Made by a program: the position numbers and the translations under genes. The notes under the pieces are model-generated. The model was given only the letters and a program-made list of their open reading frames with translations. It made no database searches and was not told the DNA's origin. Below are positions 27,547 through 35,259 of a DNA stretch of 64,000 nt, piece after piece. This DNA is from Deferrisoma camini S3R1 (GTDB taxonomy: Bacteria; Desulfobacterota; Deferrisomatia; Deferrisomatales; Deferrisomataceae): NCBI RefSeq assembly GCF_000526155.1, contig NZ_JAFN01000001.1, positions 2,319,014 through 2,383,013 on the forward strand. Reading direction: 5' to 3'. Position 1 is the stretch's first letter, and each line of letters starts with the position of its first letter.

Positions 27547-29375
27547 GCCCCGCCCCCCGCCCCCGTCTGGGAGACATCCTGCTCCGGGCCGGTCTCGTGA
27601 CCTCGTCGGCCCTGGAGCGCGCCCTGGACCGGCAGCAGGTCCAGCCCGGCCGCCTGGGCAGCCATCTGCTGGAGCTGGGCGCCGTCAAGGAGGAGGATCT
27701 GGCCAAGGCGCTGTCGATCCAGCACCGGGTTCCGCCGTTCCTGCCCTCCCTGTGCCCCGACGACCCCGGGGCCACGGCCCGGATCTCCGAGGAGCTGGCC
27801 CGGCGACGGCGGGCCGTGCCCGTGGCGTGGGACGCCGAGCGCGGAGTGCTCCAGGTGGCCATGGCCGATCCCCAGGACCTGGAGGCCCTGGACGAGCTGC
27901 GGTTCGCCTCGGGCGCCCGGAGGGTGGTGCCCTTGGTGGCTCCGGAACACGTGGTGGAACGGGAGATCGCCCGGCGGTATCGGGGCGTGGAGCCGGAGCC
28001 CCTGGGCGGGGTCCCGCTGACCGGAGGGGGCGAGGCCTCCCCTTTGCTGGAGCCCCGCCGGGACGCGAGGCGCAAGGCCCTGGTGGCCGACCCCTCGCCC
28101 CGCAGGGCCCGGGCCGTGGGGGCCTTGCTCGAGGCGCACGGGTTCCGGGTGACCCGGGCGGGCTCGGCCGCGGAGGCCTCGGAGCTCGGACGGCGGGGCG
28201 GGTGGGACGAGGTGTGGGTCCACAGCGACTGGCGCGACGCGGTGCCGGGCCGGGCCCGCGTGTACTCGGACCCGGTGGCGGAATGGGCCGAGAGCCTCGG
28301 GCCGGCGGACGCGTTCGCCCGGGAGGCCGAGCAACTGGCCCGAGAGGCGGTGCCGGCCGAGCGCCGGCCACGGGCCGAGGAAACCGTGGCCCTGGTGCGG
28401 CTCCTGGCCGCGCGGAGCGGGATCGGGGGCTGGGAGGCCCGATGGCTGATGCTGCGCACCTGGCGCGCCGCCGCACGGGCCTGGGACCTGCCCGGGGAGG
28501 AGCCCGTCCCCCCCGGCATCGGCCTGGCCCGGGCCGCCGTGGCGTTCGCCCGGGCGGTGGAGGAGACGGGGTCCCCGCGGGAGGCCGTGACCCGGCTCGG
28601 GCGGATCCCGGGGCTCGACCCCGACGCGGTCACCGCGGTGACCCGGTTCGTGTCGGGGGCCGACCTGCTGGCCACCCTGGGGGGAGCGCCCCGGGCGCTC
28701 GCCCTGTTCCCCGCCGAAGGCGGCCCCGAGCCCATCCTCCGGGCCCTGCAGGCGGCCGGGTGGGAGGTGGTCCGGGGTGAGGGGCCGCAGGACACCGAGG
28801 GGTTCCAGGTGGTTCTCGTGCCCGTCCGGCCCGGGGTGGAGTGGATCGAGGCAGGGGCCCTGCCCCCCACGACCCCCGTGTTCGTGGTGGGCGAGCTCGC
28901 CCACCCGGCGGACATGCTCTACGCCCTGCGCGCCGGCGCCGAGGACGTGATCGACCCGTCGGCTCACCCGGAGGTGGTGGTGGCCAAGCTGGAGCGGGCC
29001 GCGGCCCGTCAGCGGCCGGCCGGCCAGGGCGTGGAGGGGAGCCTCTCGGACCTGACCGTGGCGGAGGTGGTCCAGGTGCTGGCCCACGGGCTGCGCACGG
29101 CGGTGGTCCGCATCGAAGGAACGGACGGATCGGGGGAGATCGCCCTGGAGCAGGGCCGCATCGTGGACGCCCGGGCGGGCGACCTGGTGGGCGAGGAGGC
29201 CGTGTACGCCATGGTGGCCTGGGAAGAAGGGCGGTTCCGGATCACCCCCGGCATCGACCCCGACCGGCCCCGCACGGTGCAGGGGGCGGACACCGAGGGC
29301 CTGCTGATGGAGGGGTTCCGCCGGCTCGACGAGTCCAGGCGGCCGCAGGGGCCTGAGGGGCCTTCGGCCCGCTAG
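27543..29375 (+). CDS. MshEN - receiver-like - DUF4388 protein
   Basis: This multidomain protein of 610 residues has no catalytic motif. Residues about 8-140 form an MshEN/T2SSE_N region: RLGDILLRAGLVTSSALERALDRQQVQPGRLGSHLLELGAVKEEDLAKALSIQHRVPPF, a known c-di-GMP binding module. A receiver-like segment follows (KALVADPSPRRARAVGALLEAHGFRVTRA), then a helical middle. A second receiver-like fold comes next (VPVRPGVEWIEA, VFVVGELAHPADMLYALRAGAEDVID). A C-terminal DUF4388 ends the protein (GSLSDLTVAEVVQVLAHGLRTAVVRIEG, GEIALEQGRIVDARAG). It is coupled to pilT (ATGA), suggesting c-di-GMP control of retraction. The last residues GPSAR and the stop come from the repeat at 29357. Confidence 0.8.
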   Translation: MSPAPRPRLGDILLRAGLVTSSALERALDRQQVQPGRLGSHLLELGAVKEEDLAKALSIQHRVPPFLPSLCPDDPGATARISEELARRRRAVPVAWDAERGVLQVAMADPQDLEALDELRFASGARRVVPLVAPEHVVEREIARRYRGVEPEPLGGVPLTGGGEASPLLEPRRDARRKALVADPSPRRARAVGALLEAHGFRVTRAGSAAEASELGRRGGWDEVWVHSDWRDAVPGRARVYSDPVAEWAESLGPADAFAREAEQLAREAVPAERRPRAEETVALVRLLAARSGIGGWEARWLMLRTWRAAARAWDLPGEEPVPPGIGLARAAVAFARAVEETGSPREAVTRLGRIPGLDPDAVTAVTRFVSGADLLATLGGAPRALALFPAEGGPEPILRALQAAGWEVVRGEGPQDTEGFQVVLVPVRPGVEWIEAGALPPTTPVFVVGELAHPADMLYALRAGAEDVIDPSAHPEVVVAKLERAAARQRPAGQGVEGSLSDLTVAEVVQVLAHGLRTAVVRIEGTDGSGEIALEQGRIVDARAGDLVGEEAVYAMVAWEEGRFRITPGIDPDRPRTVQGADTEGLLMEGFRRLDESRRPQGPEGPSAR

Positions 29376-29690
29376 GAGGCTGGGCAGCTAGGCGGCGGGG
29401 CGGCCCCAGAGCCATCACCAAAGCCCCGGGGGGCATGGGGCCTGCTGGAGCGCCGCGTGCGGCTCCTCTGTTCGCCGCGCAGCGCCTCCAACGCTCGTAC
29501 CGTGCAACCGATCATTCCCGACCGGGCTGCCATGAAATCGCGTCCGGTGCCCCGTGCCTGCGCGGCGAATCTCAACGCCCGGCTTCGCGCGCGGCCGGAA
29601 GCAGGCCCCATGCCCGCCGCCGGCAACGGCCCCGGGCCAACGCAAGTTACCCTTCCTCGTTGCCCGACCCCACAGGGGCCGGGGGTTGGC
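29357..29690. repeat. Full dispersed repeat copy, overlaps gene end
   Basis: The hairpin GGGGCCTTCGGCCC spans 29357-29370. Octads GCTAGGAG, GCTGGGCA, GCTAGGCG and GCGGGGCG lie at 29371-29402. The terminal inverted repeat is GGGGCATGGGGCCTGCT at 29430-29446 and AGCAGGCCCCATGCCC at 29600-29615. The right end AAGTTACCCTTCCTCGTTGCC begins near 29644. The first octad (GCTAG) gives the TAG stop of the upstream gene. Nothing else is seen in the 334-base gap. Confidence 0.9.
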
Positions 29691-29709
29691 CGAGGGTCGA
29701 TCCCCGCTC

Positions 29710-31359
29710 CTACATCACGTCCCACATCTCCGCCAGGCTCACCTCCCCTGCGGCCACGGCCGCGGCCACCTGTTCCGCCAGGCCCGGGCGGACCCGGGCG
29801 GCCACGTCGTCCACCCTCCCCTCGCCCCACGATACCCGGTACAGCGCGTCGCGCACCCCCGCGTCCACGGGCAGCACCTCGAAGAACGCCCGGCGTCCCG
29901 TCACCCCTTTCCCCCCGCACCGATCGCACCCGTCCCCCTCCTGGAACAGGGGGAGGTCGCCCGGGAGCCACCGGTGGAGCGCCTCGCGCTCGGCCGTTCC
30001 CAGGGAGCACTCCACCCGGCAGCCGGGACACAGCAGGGGTACCAGCCGCTGGTGCACCACGGCCCGGAGCCCGAACAGGGGCAGGTCGCGGGCCCGCGCG
30101 GCCAGGTCGGCCAACGCCTCGGCCAGGCTCGCCTCGGGTGAGGCGGCCAGCACCCATCGTCCCCTCACGGCCAGGGAGAGCAGGGGGCCCAGGCCGCCCG
30201 GGCCGATCCGGTCCACCACGATGCGGCTGAACTCCAGATGGCGCAACTCGGCCAGCACCTGGCGCCGGCCGGCCGGGGTAAGGTTGAGCGTCTCCACCTG
30301 GAGCACCTCGGGCGCCCGGTAGAACACCTCGTCCTCGATCGTGACCGTCCGGCCCCGGCCCGGGATCTCGGCCAGCAGGGCGAACAGGGTGCTGGCCGCC
30401 CCCTCCTCCGAGGGGCTCGTGACCCACACCAGCCCCGGCCGCTCGAGCGCCGCCCGCAGCTCCCGCTGCTGGGCCGATCGGAGCCCCAGGGCCTCCAGGC
30501 TGCGCGGGGGTCCCTCGGGCAGCACCAGGCGGGCCTGGGCCTCCTCGCCGCCCACCCCCCTCAGGATCGACAACCGAAACAGGCGAGCCTCGGCCGGATC
30601 GACCCCGAAGGTGAACCGACCCCGCTGGAGCACCCCCCGCACCCGGGAGTCGAGCCCGGCGAGCTGGCGAAGCCGATCCACGAGAATCGTATGCCAAGTG
30701 GCCCCCCCGCGAAACAGCACCCCTCCCTCCAGGTCCTCGGCCCGAAGCTCCCCCTCCACCAGCCGCAGATGGAGCCCGCCCCGCCCCTCGGCGACCACCG
30801 CCTCGAGCAGCCGGCGCAACAGGGCGGTGCCCGTGGGGTCGGAGAGCACCTCGTCCTCGCACCCCTCGCACACCCCCACCTCCCGGACCCCCGTGTCCAT
30901 GGGGCCGCCCGGGCCGTGGAGCCGCTCCAAGGCCTCCTCGATCTCCTCCCGCAGGGCGGCCACCACCCGCAGCGGCATCCCCAGCCGGCGCTCCAGGTCG
31001 GCCAGCGCGGCCCGATCGGAGGGATCGGCCGCCGCCACCACCAGGGGCGCGCCGGCCTCCTCCTCTTCCGGGATCCGGTACAGGGGCAGCACCCCATAGC
31101 GGCGGCACAGGTCCGGGGGCACCAGGGCCAGGGCGTCCGGGTCCAAGGCCGCGGGATCCGGATGGACCAGCGGCAGGTCCATCTGCTCGGCCAGGGCCCA
31201 CCGCACCGCCTGCTCGTCCAGGAGCCCTTGTTCCAACAGGACCTCTCCGAGCGGCCGGCCGGTGGCCTTCTGGGTCTCCAGGGCCCGCTCCAGATCGGCC
31301 CGCTCCAGCAGGCCCCGCTCCACCAGGAGCTCCCCGAGCCGTTGCTGCGGACGGGACAT
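29710..31359 (-). CDS. GspE/PilB-like protein with lost ATPase motifs
   Basis: This protein of 549 residues aligns end to end with GspE/PilB assembly ATPases. It has an N-terminal MshEN c-di-GMP domain (RLGELLVERGLLERADLERALETQKATGRPLGEVLLEQGLLDEQ) and an N2-like region with FTFGVDPAEARLFRLSIL. The C-terminal zinc module has LCPGC (444-447) and DGCDRCGGKGVTGRRAFFEVLPV. The expected Walker A (GPTGSGKTTT) is replaced by TSPSEEGAAST at 314-324, and the Walker B GExRD by IVVDRIGP at 380-387. It therefore should not hydrolyse ATP in the usual way. ATG at 31359 follows AGGAGGAG closely. It converges on the pilT operon and is probably a c-di-GMP-responsive pseudo-ATPase. Confidence 0.82.
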   Translation of the reverse strand: MSRPQQRLGELLVERGLLERADLERALETQKATGRPLGEVLLEQGLLDEQAVRWALAEQMDLPLVHPDPAALDPDALALVPPDLCRRYGVLPLYRIPEEEEAGAPLVVAAADPSDRAALADLERRLGMPLRVVAALREEIEEALERLHGPGGPMDTGVREVGVCEGCEDEVLSDPTGTALLRRLLEAVVAEGRGGLHLRLVEGELRAEDLEGGVLFRGGATWHTILVDRLRQLAGLDSRVRGVLQRGRFTFGVDPAEARLFRLSILRGVGGEEAQARLVLPEGPPRSLEALGLRSAQQRELRAALERPGLVWVTSPSEEGAASTLFALLAEIPGRGRTVTIEDEVFYRAPEVLQVETLNLTPAGRRQVLAELRHLEFSRIVVDRIGPGGLGPLLSLAVRGRWVLAASPEASLAEALADLAARARDLPLFGLRAVVHQRLVPLLCPGCRVECSLGTAEREALHRWLPGDLPLFQEGDGCDRCGGKGVTGRRAFFEVLPVDAGVRDALYRVSWGEGRVDDVAARVRPGLAEQVAAAVAAGEVSLAEMWDVM

Positions 31360-31466
31360 TTCTCTCCTCCTGGGCATCAATTTCACCCTTTGGGGGGATG
31401 CGTCCCCTTCCCGACGGTGGTAGCGTTCCCCCGCTGTTTGGGGAATCGGCGAACGGGAGGGGGACC

Positions 31467-31859
31467 ATGGGGGCAAACGGGGAACGTCCGACGGTGTTAC
31501 TGATCGACACCGACCCGGACATTCTGAACCTCTTGGACTACGTGTTCCGCAGCGAGGGGTTCGGCACGATCTGCTGCACCGATCCGGGTGAGGCGGTCCG
31601 GCATGTGCTCCAAGGGGGGGTGGACTGCGCGGTGGTGGACCTGCACCACGCACGCACGCCGGAGAGCCTGGGGTTCCTGTCGGCGGTGCGGTCGTCGCCC
31701 CTGGCGAAGGGGGTCCCGGTGCTCGTCACCTCGGCGACCCTGAATGCGGAAACCGTCAAGCAAGCCCTCACGCTCGGGGCCCGGAGGTTCATTCCGAAGC
31801 CGTTCTATCCTTCGGAGATCCTGAGCGAGGTCCGGGCCGCCGTAAGCCAGGCGGCCTAA
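31467..31859 (+). CDS. Stand-alone receiver-domain protein
   Basis: This CheY-like single receiver has 130 residues. The acidic cluster is in VLLIDTDPDILNLLDYVFRSEGF, the phosphoacceptor is Asp58 in CAVVDLHHAR, Thr/Ser is in VLVTSATL and Lys in RRFIPKPFYPSEIL. Two adjacent cysteines (ICCTD) are unusual. ATG at 31467 follows GGGAGGGGG by 5 bases. It is divergent from the degenerate GspE-like gene, sharing a 107-base promoter region. That suggests a shared signalling task. Its stop overlaps the convergent mqnD stop. Confidence 0.87.
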   Translation: MGANGERPTVLLIDTDPDILNLLDYVFRSEGFGTICCTDPGEAVRHVLQGGVDCAVVDLHHARTPESLGFLSAVRSSPLAKGVPVLVTSATLNAETVKQALTLGARRFIPKPFYPSEILSEVRAAVSQAA

Positions 31860-32704
31860 GCTCCCGGAAGCTCTTCCGGGGGGAAGAGCGGCCCTTCCCA
31901 CCGGGGAAAGGTTTCCCCCACCTTTCCCCGGTGGAGCAGGGTTCTGACGGCCCGGCACCCTTCCTCCCCCAAATCCAGGCTGAACCGGTTCACGTACAGC
32001 TCGATGTGGCGGCGCATCACCGCCTCGTCCATCTCCTGGGCGTGGGCCCGCACGTATGCCATGGGCTCGTCCGGTCGTTCCAGGGCGTAGGCCACGCTTC
32101 GCCGCAGCACCCGCTGCACCCGGCCCGGGTCTACCCCGGCGTCGCGCCGCAGGACGATCCCTCCCAACGGCACCGGCACCCGGAACCGCTCCTCCCACCA
32201 CGCCCCCAGGTCCTCGACCCCCACCAAACCGAACCGCTCGAAGGTGAACCGGCCCTCGTGGATCACCACCCCGCAGGTCACCTCGCCCCGGGCCACCGCC
32301 GGCATGACCTCGTGGAACACCATGGGCACCGCCTCCACGGCCCGGCCCGCGCGCAGCTCCAGCAGCCGGTAGGCGGTGGTCCGGAGCCCGGGCACGGCCA
32401 CCGGTCCCGCCAGCAATTCGTCCAGGGGCCGCGGCTCCCGGGCCACTACCAGGGGGCCGCATCCCCAGCCCAGGGCGCCCCCCGACCGTAGGCACCAGTA
32501 GCGGGCCGCCAACTCCCCGACCACGCCGTAGCTCACCTTCGACATGGGGAGCCGGCCGTCCAGGGCCCAGGCGTTCAGGGTCTCCACGTCCTCGAGCACC
32601 GGCTCGAACCGCAGGCCCTCGGTGTCCACCCGGCCGTGGACCAGGGCGTAGAACAGGAACGTGTCGTTGGGGCAGGGGGAAAGGCCGAGACGGATCACGG
32701 ACAT
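31856..32704 (-). CDS. mqnD: 1,4-dihydroxy-6-naphthoate synthase MqnD
   Basis: MqnD catalyses the last specific step of the futalosine route to menaquinone, converting cyclic dehypoxanthine futalosine to 1,4-dihydroxy-6-naphthoate. The protein is 282 residues with the diagnostic N-terminus LGLSPCPNDTFLFYALVHGRV, a central PMSKVSYG and GWGCGPLVVA, and GEVTCGVVIHEGRFTFERFGL. The ATG at 32704 has no strong ribosome site; GTG at 32728 is a longer option. The gene is alone: other mqn genes are not in the window. It implies menaquinone-based anaerobic respiration. Confidence 0.9.
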   Translation of the reverse strand: MSVIRLGLSPCPNDTFLFYALVHGRVDTEGLRFEPVLEDVETLNAWALDGRLPMSKVSYGVVGELAARYWCLRSGGALGWGCGPLVVAREPRPLDELLAGPVAVPGLRTTAYRLLELRAGRAVEAVPMVFHEVMPAVARGEVTCGVVIHEGRFTFERFGLVGVEDLGAWWEERFRVPVPLGGIVLRRDAGVDPGRVQRVLRRSVAYALERPDEPMAYVRAHAQEMDEAVMRRHIELYVNRFSLDLGEEGCRAVRTLLHRGKVGETFPRWEGPLFPPEELPGA

Positions 32705-32728
32705 GGGGCACCGTTGGGAGGAGGTCAC

Positions 32729-32796
32729 ACCGAGTTGCGTTCAAACCGAGAGTTCTCGTCGGGCGAGGCAAGGACCTCGAATGTAACTTGGTATCA
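32729..32796. repeat. Short repeat end copy touching the RAYT stop codon
   Basis: ACCGAGTTGCGTTCAAAC at about 32729 and GTAACTTGGTATCA at 32783-32796 form imperfect inverted ends like those of the copy at 24260-24482. The last three bases are the complement of the RAYT gene's TGA stop. Only about 68 bp long, it lacks the large core. Confidence 0.6.
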
Positions 32797-33822
32797 GAAG
32801 AGCTTGAGCTGCTCTCGGCCGCCGTCCCTCTTCCGGGCCCGGCGGCGGGGCCGCCTCTCCCGGGGCGGGGCGGCGGGGGCCGGCTCCGGCCTGGAGGCCA
32901 CGAACCCGGCCTCCAGGTCGCGGATCATCGCGTCCAGGGCCGGGTCCCGGCGACGGCGCTCCTCGGTGCGGCGCACGGACATGTGCACCGAGGTGTAGTC
33001 GAGGCCGAACGCCCGGCCGATGTCCCGAAGGGTGAGGCCCGTGTACCGGCGGGCGAGATACAGGGCGACCTTGCGGGCCAACACCCGTTGGTACTTGCCC
33101 CGGACCACCTGCTCGGGGGTGAGCCCGGTGTACTCGGCCACCCGACCGATCACGGCGTCCAGGTCGGCCACCGGATCGGGCCGGCCGAACCCGGCTGCCT
33201 CCCGCAGATCCCGGCCCTCCACCAGCTCCCGCACCCGGTCCCGCAGGCCCTCGCCCCCCAGCACCACCTGCTTCCATACCCGGTCCCAGGGAGGGGGCGA
33301 CGGCCGCCGGGTCTCGCGTTCGAGGAGCGCCTGGTACGCCTCCGTTCCGCCGGCGAGCGCCAGGACGCGATCCGTGGTGACCGGCCCAGGGTCCCCGTTC
33401 AGGTACGCCCCCGCGCTGGACGGCCCGTAGGCCCCGGGCGCGGCCGCGAGCCCCTTGCGCACGGGGTTCAGGTGGACGTGGACCGACAACGGCACCAGCC
33501 ACTCGTCCGGGTCGACCAACACCGCCCGGTAGCGGCCCCGCAAAACGGGGCCGTCCCCCCGCCTGCGGGCGGCCACGAACCCGTTCCACCGATGGATCGC
33601 CTGGGAGAGGTTCGCCCGGGGGGTCTCCACCAGCAGGTGGTAGTGGTCCGGCAGCAGGCAGTAGGCGTGTACCCGCACCCCGTAGGCGTCCACCAGGTCC
33701 GGGAGCCGGGCGGCCAGCGCCAGGGCGTCGTCCTCGGACCGGAACAGCTTCCGCCGGGGCAGGGCCTTTCCGGTCACCAGATGGACGGCCCCCGGGAACT
33801 CCACGCGAAGCGGTCGTGCCAT
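32794..33822 (-). CDS. RAYT-type Y1 transposase with DnaA-like C-terminus
   Basis: This protein of 342 residues belongs to the REP-associated transposase (Y1_Tnp, HUH) family, single-strand endonucleases linked to REP palindromes. The HUH pair is His60-Tyr-His62 in LPDHYHLLVETP, after VHAYC. The NLSQAIHRWNGFVAARR, GRYRAVLVD and HLNPVRKGL segments follow the family. The usual catalytic Tyr of the YIHLNPVR motif appears to be His115. Residues about 230-315 (VIGRVAEYTGLTPEQVVRGKYQRVLARKVALYLARRYTGLTLRDIGRAFGLDYTSVHMSVRR) look like DnaA domain IV. ATG at 33822 follows GGAGG by about 5 bases. Its stop lies inside a repeat end. Confidence 0.87.
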   Translation of the reverse strand: MARPLRVEFPGAVHLVTGKALPRRKLFRSEDDALALAARLPDLVDAYGVRVHAYCLLPDHYHLLVETPRANLSQAIHRWNGFVAARRRGDGPVLRGRYRAVLVDPDEWLVPLSVHVHLNPVRKGLAAAPGAYGPSSAGAYLNGDPGPVTTDRVLALAGGTEAYQALLERETRRPSPPPWDRVWKQVVLGGEGLRDRVRELVEGRDLREAAGFGRPDPVADLDAVIGRVAEYTGLTPEQVVRGKYQRVLARKVALYLARRYTGLTLRDIGRAFGLDYTSVHMSVRRTEERRRRDPALDAMIRDLEAGFVASRPEPAPAAPPRERRPRRRARKRDGGREQLKLF

Positions 33823-33883
33823 GGCACCTCCGGGGCAAGGGGGAACTCGAGGCGGGATTCCTACCAGCCCCGGCCCCCTGGGT

Positions 33884-34432
33884 TCAAGGCCCAAGGCCCT
33901 GGCGCAGCATCCGATCGAGGGGAATCCGCCCCTGGGGCCATCCCGTCTCCCTGCGGTACAGCCCGTCCACCGCGTCGGCGAGCAGGGCCAGGCGCTCCTC
34001 CTCGAGCACCATGGTGCCGGGGACGTCCGCGCCGGCCAGGCCCTGGAAGTTCTCGGGGCAGTGGTGGAGGACGGCCCGCCCCGCCTCCCGGCGGAGCAGG
34101 AGCAGGCCGTGGGTGCGGCACACCACGGGCCGGTGAGCGTAGCTCAGACAGATTCCGGCGTGGAGCAGCGGGCACCCGGACGATCCCGCGCCCAGGTTGC
34201 GCCGCACCACGTCCCGGGCCGCCCGGGGGAGCTCCCGGGCCCCCTCCCACAGGTAGGCGGCCTCCACCGGCCGCAGGCGCAGCACCTGCCCGCAGCACGC
34301 GTCGCACCCCGGCCGGCACCCCACGGCATCCCCCAAGACGCGCACCACCCGGTCCCAGAACGCCTCGATCTTGGAGTGCAGGGTCAGCAGCGCCCGACGC
34401 GCCTCGCCCGAAGGGCGGGGGGGAAGGCTCAC
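33884..34432 (-). CDS. YkgJ-family cysteine cluster protein
   Basis: This protein of 182 residues has the metal-binding Cys pattern of the YkgJ (CxxCxxCC) family: [17 protein letters not shown], then [24 protein letters not shown] and a later HHCPENF. Family members probably bind iron or zinc; the function is unknown. The GTG start overlaps the slipin stop as GTGA, so it is translationally coupled to slipin and lies in the NfeD-slipin unit. This placement is not usual and may mean a metal-related accessory role. Confidence 0.82.
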   Translation of the reverse strand: MSLPPRPSGEARRALLTLHSKIEAFWDRVVRVLGDAVGCRPGCDACCGQVLRLRPVEAAYLWEGARELPRAARDVVRRNLGAGSSGCPLLHAGICLSYAHRPVVCRTHGLLLLRREAGRAVLHHCPENFQGLAGADVPGTMVLEEERLALLADAVDGLYRRETGWPQGRIPLDRMLRQGLGP

Positions 34433-35196
34433 CGCTCCTCCGCCGCCCGATCGGCAAAGGCCTTCAGGAGGTCCACCGGCAGGGGGAACACCACGGTCTT
34501 GGCGCCGCTGGAGGCGCTGACCTCGAGCAGAGTCTGGAGGAACCGCAGCTGGATCGCCGTGGGCTCCGTCCCGATGGTGCGGGCCGCGGCCGTGAGCTTC
34601 TCGGCGGCCTGGAACTCGCCCTCGGCCGCGATGATCTTGGCGCGCCGCTCCCGCTCGGCCTCGGCCTGGCGGGCCATGGCCCGCTGCATCTCGGTGGGCA
34701 GGTCGATGTGCTTGAGCTCCACGGTCGAGACCTTCACCCCCCAGGGATCGGTGTGCCGGTCCAGGATCTCCTGGAGCTTCTGGTTGATCTTCTCCCGGTG
34801 GGACAGGAGCTCGTCCATCTGGGCCTCCCCCGACACGCTCCGGAGCGTGGTCTGTGCGAGCTGGCTCGTGGCGTACAGGTAGTCCTCCACCTCCACGATC
34901 GCCCTCATCGGATCGATGACCCGGAAGTACACCACCGCGTTCACCTTGACCGACACGTTGTCGGCCGTGATCACGTCCTGGGCAGGCACGTCGTGGGCCA
35001 CGGTGCGCAGGCTCACCTTGACCATCCGGTCCACGAACGGGATGAGCAGAATGAGCCCCGGCCCTTTCACCCCGATGGCTCGGCCGAGCCGGAAGACCAC
35101 GGCCCGCTCGTACTCCCGAAGGATCCGGATGGCCGAGACCAGGAAAACCAGCAGCACGAGGATGAACACCGGAAGGAACAAAAGGATGCTGGGCAT
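34429..35196 (-). CDS. Slipin (stomatin/prohibitin-like SPFH protein)
   Basis: This membrane-anchored SPFH protein has 255 residues. It has an N-terminal hydrophobic hairpin ([19 protein letters not shown]), then [36 protein letters not shown]. The SPFH core includes [40 protein letters not shown] and a coiled segment [29 protein letters not shown]. Slipins form large membrane oligomers and are cleaved or assisted by NfeD partners, whose gene is immediately upstream. ATG at 35196. A 63-base gap separates it from nfeD. Confidence 0.93.
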   Translation of the reverse strand: MPSILLFLPVFILVLLVFLVSAIRILREYERAVVFRLGRAIGVKGPGLILLIPFVDRMVKVSLRTVAHDVPAQDVITADNVSVKVNAVVYFRVIDPMRAIVEVEDYLYATSQLAQTTLRSVSGEAQMDELLSHREKINQKLQEILDRHTDPWGVKVSTVELKHIDLPTEMQRAMARQAEAERERRAKIIAAEGEFQAAEKLTAAARTIGTEPTAIQLRFLQTLLEVSASSGAKTVVFPLPVDLLKAFADRAAEER

Positions 35197-35259
35197 GGCG
35201 ACTCCTCCTCCGTCATCTGGGCAGCCGAAACGCGGCGCCCGGGTTCTGCCGCGCTCCGC

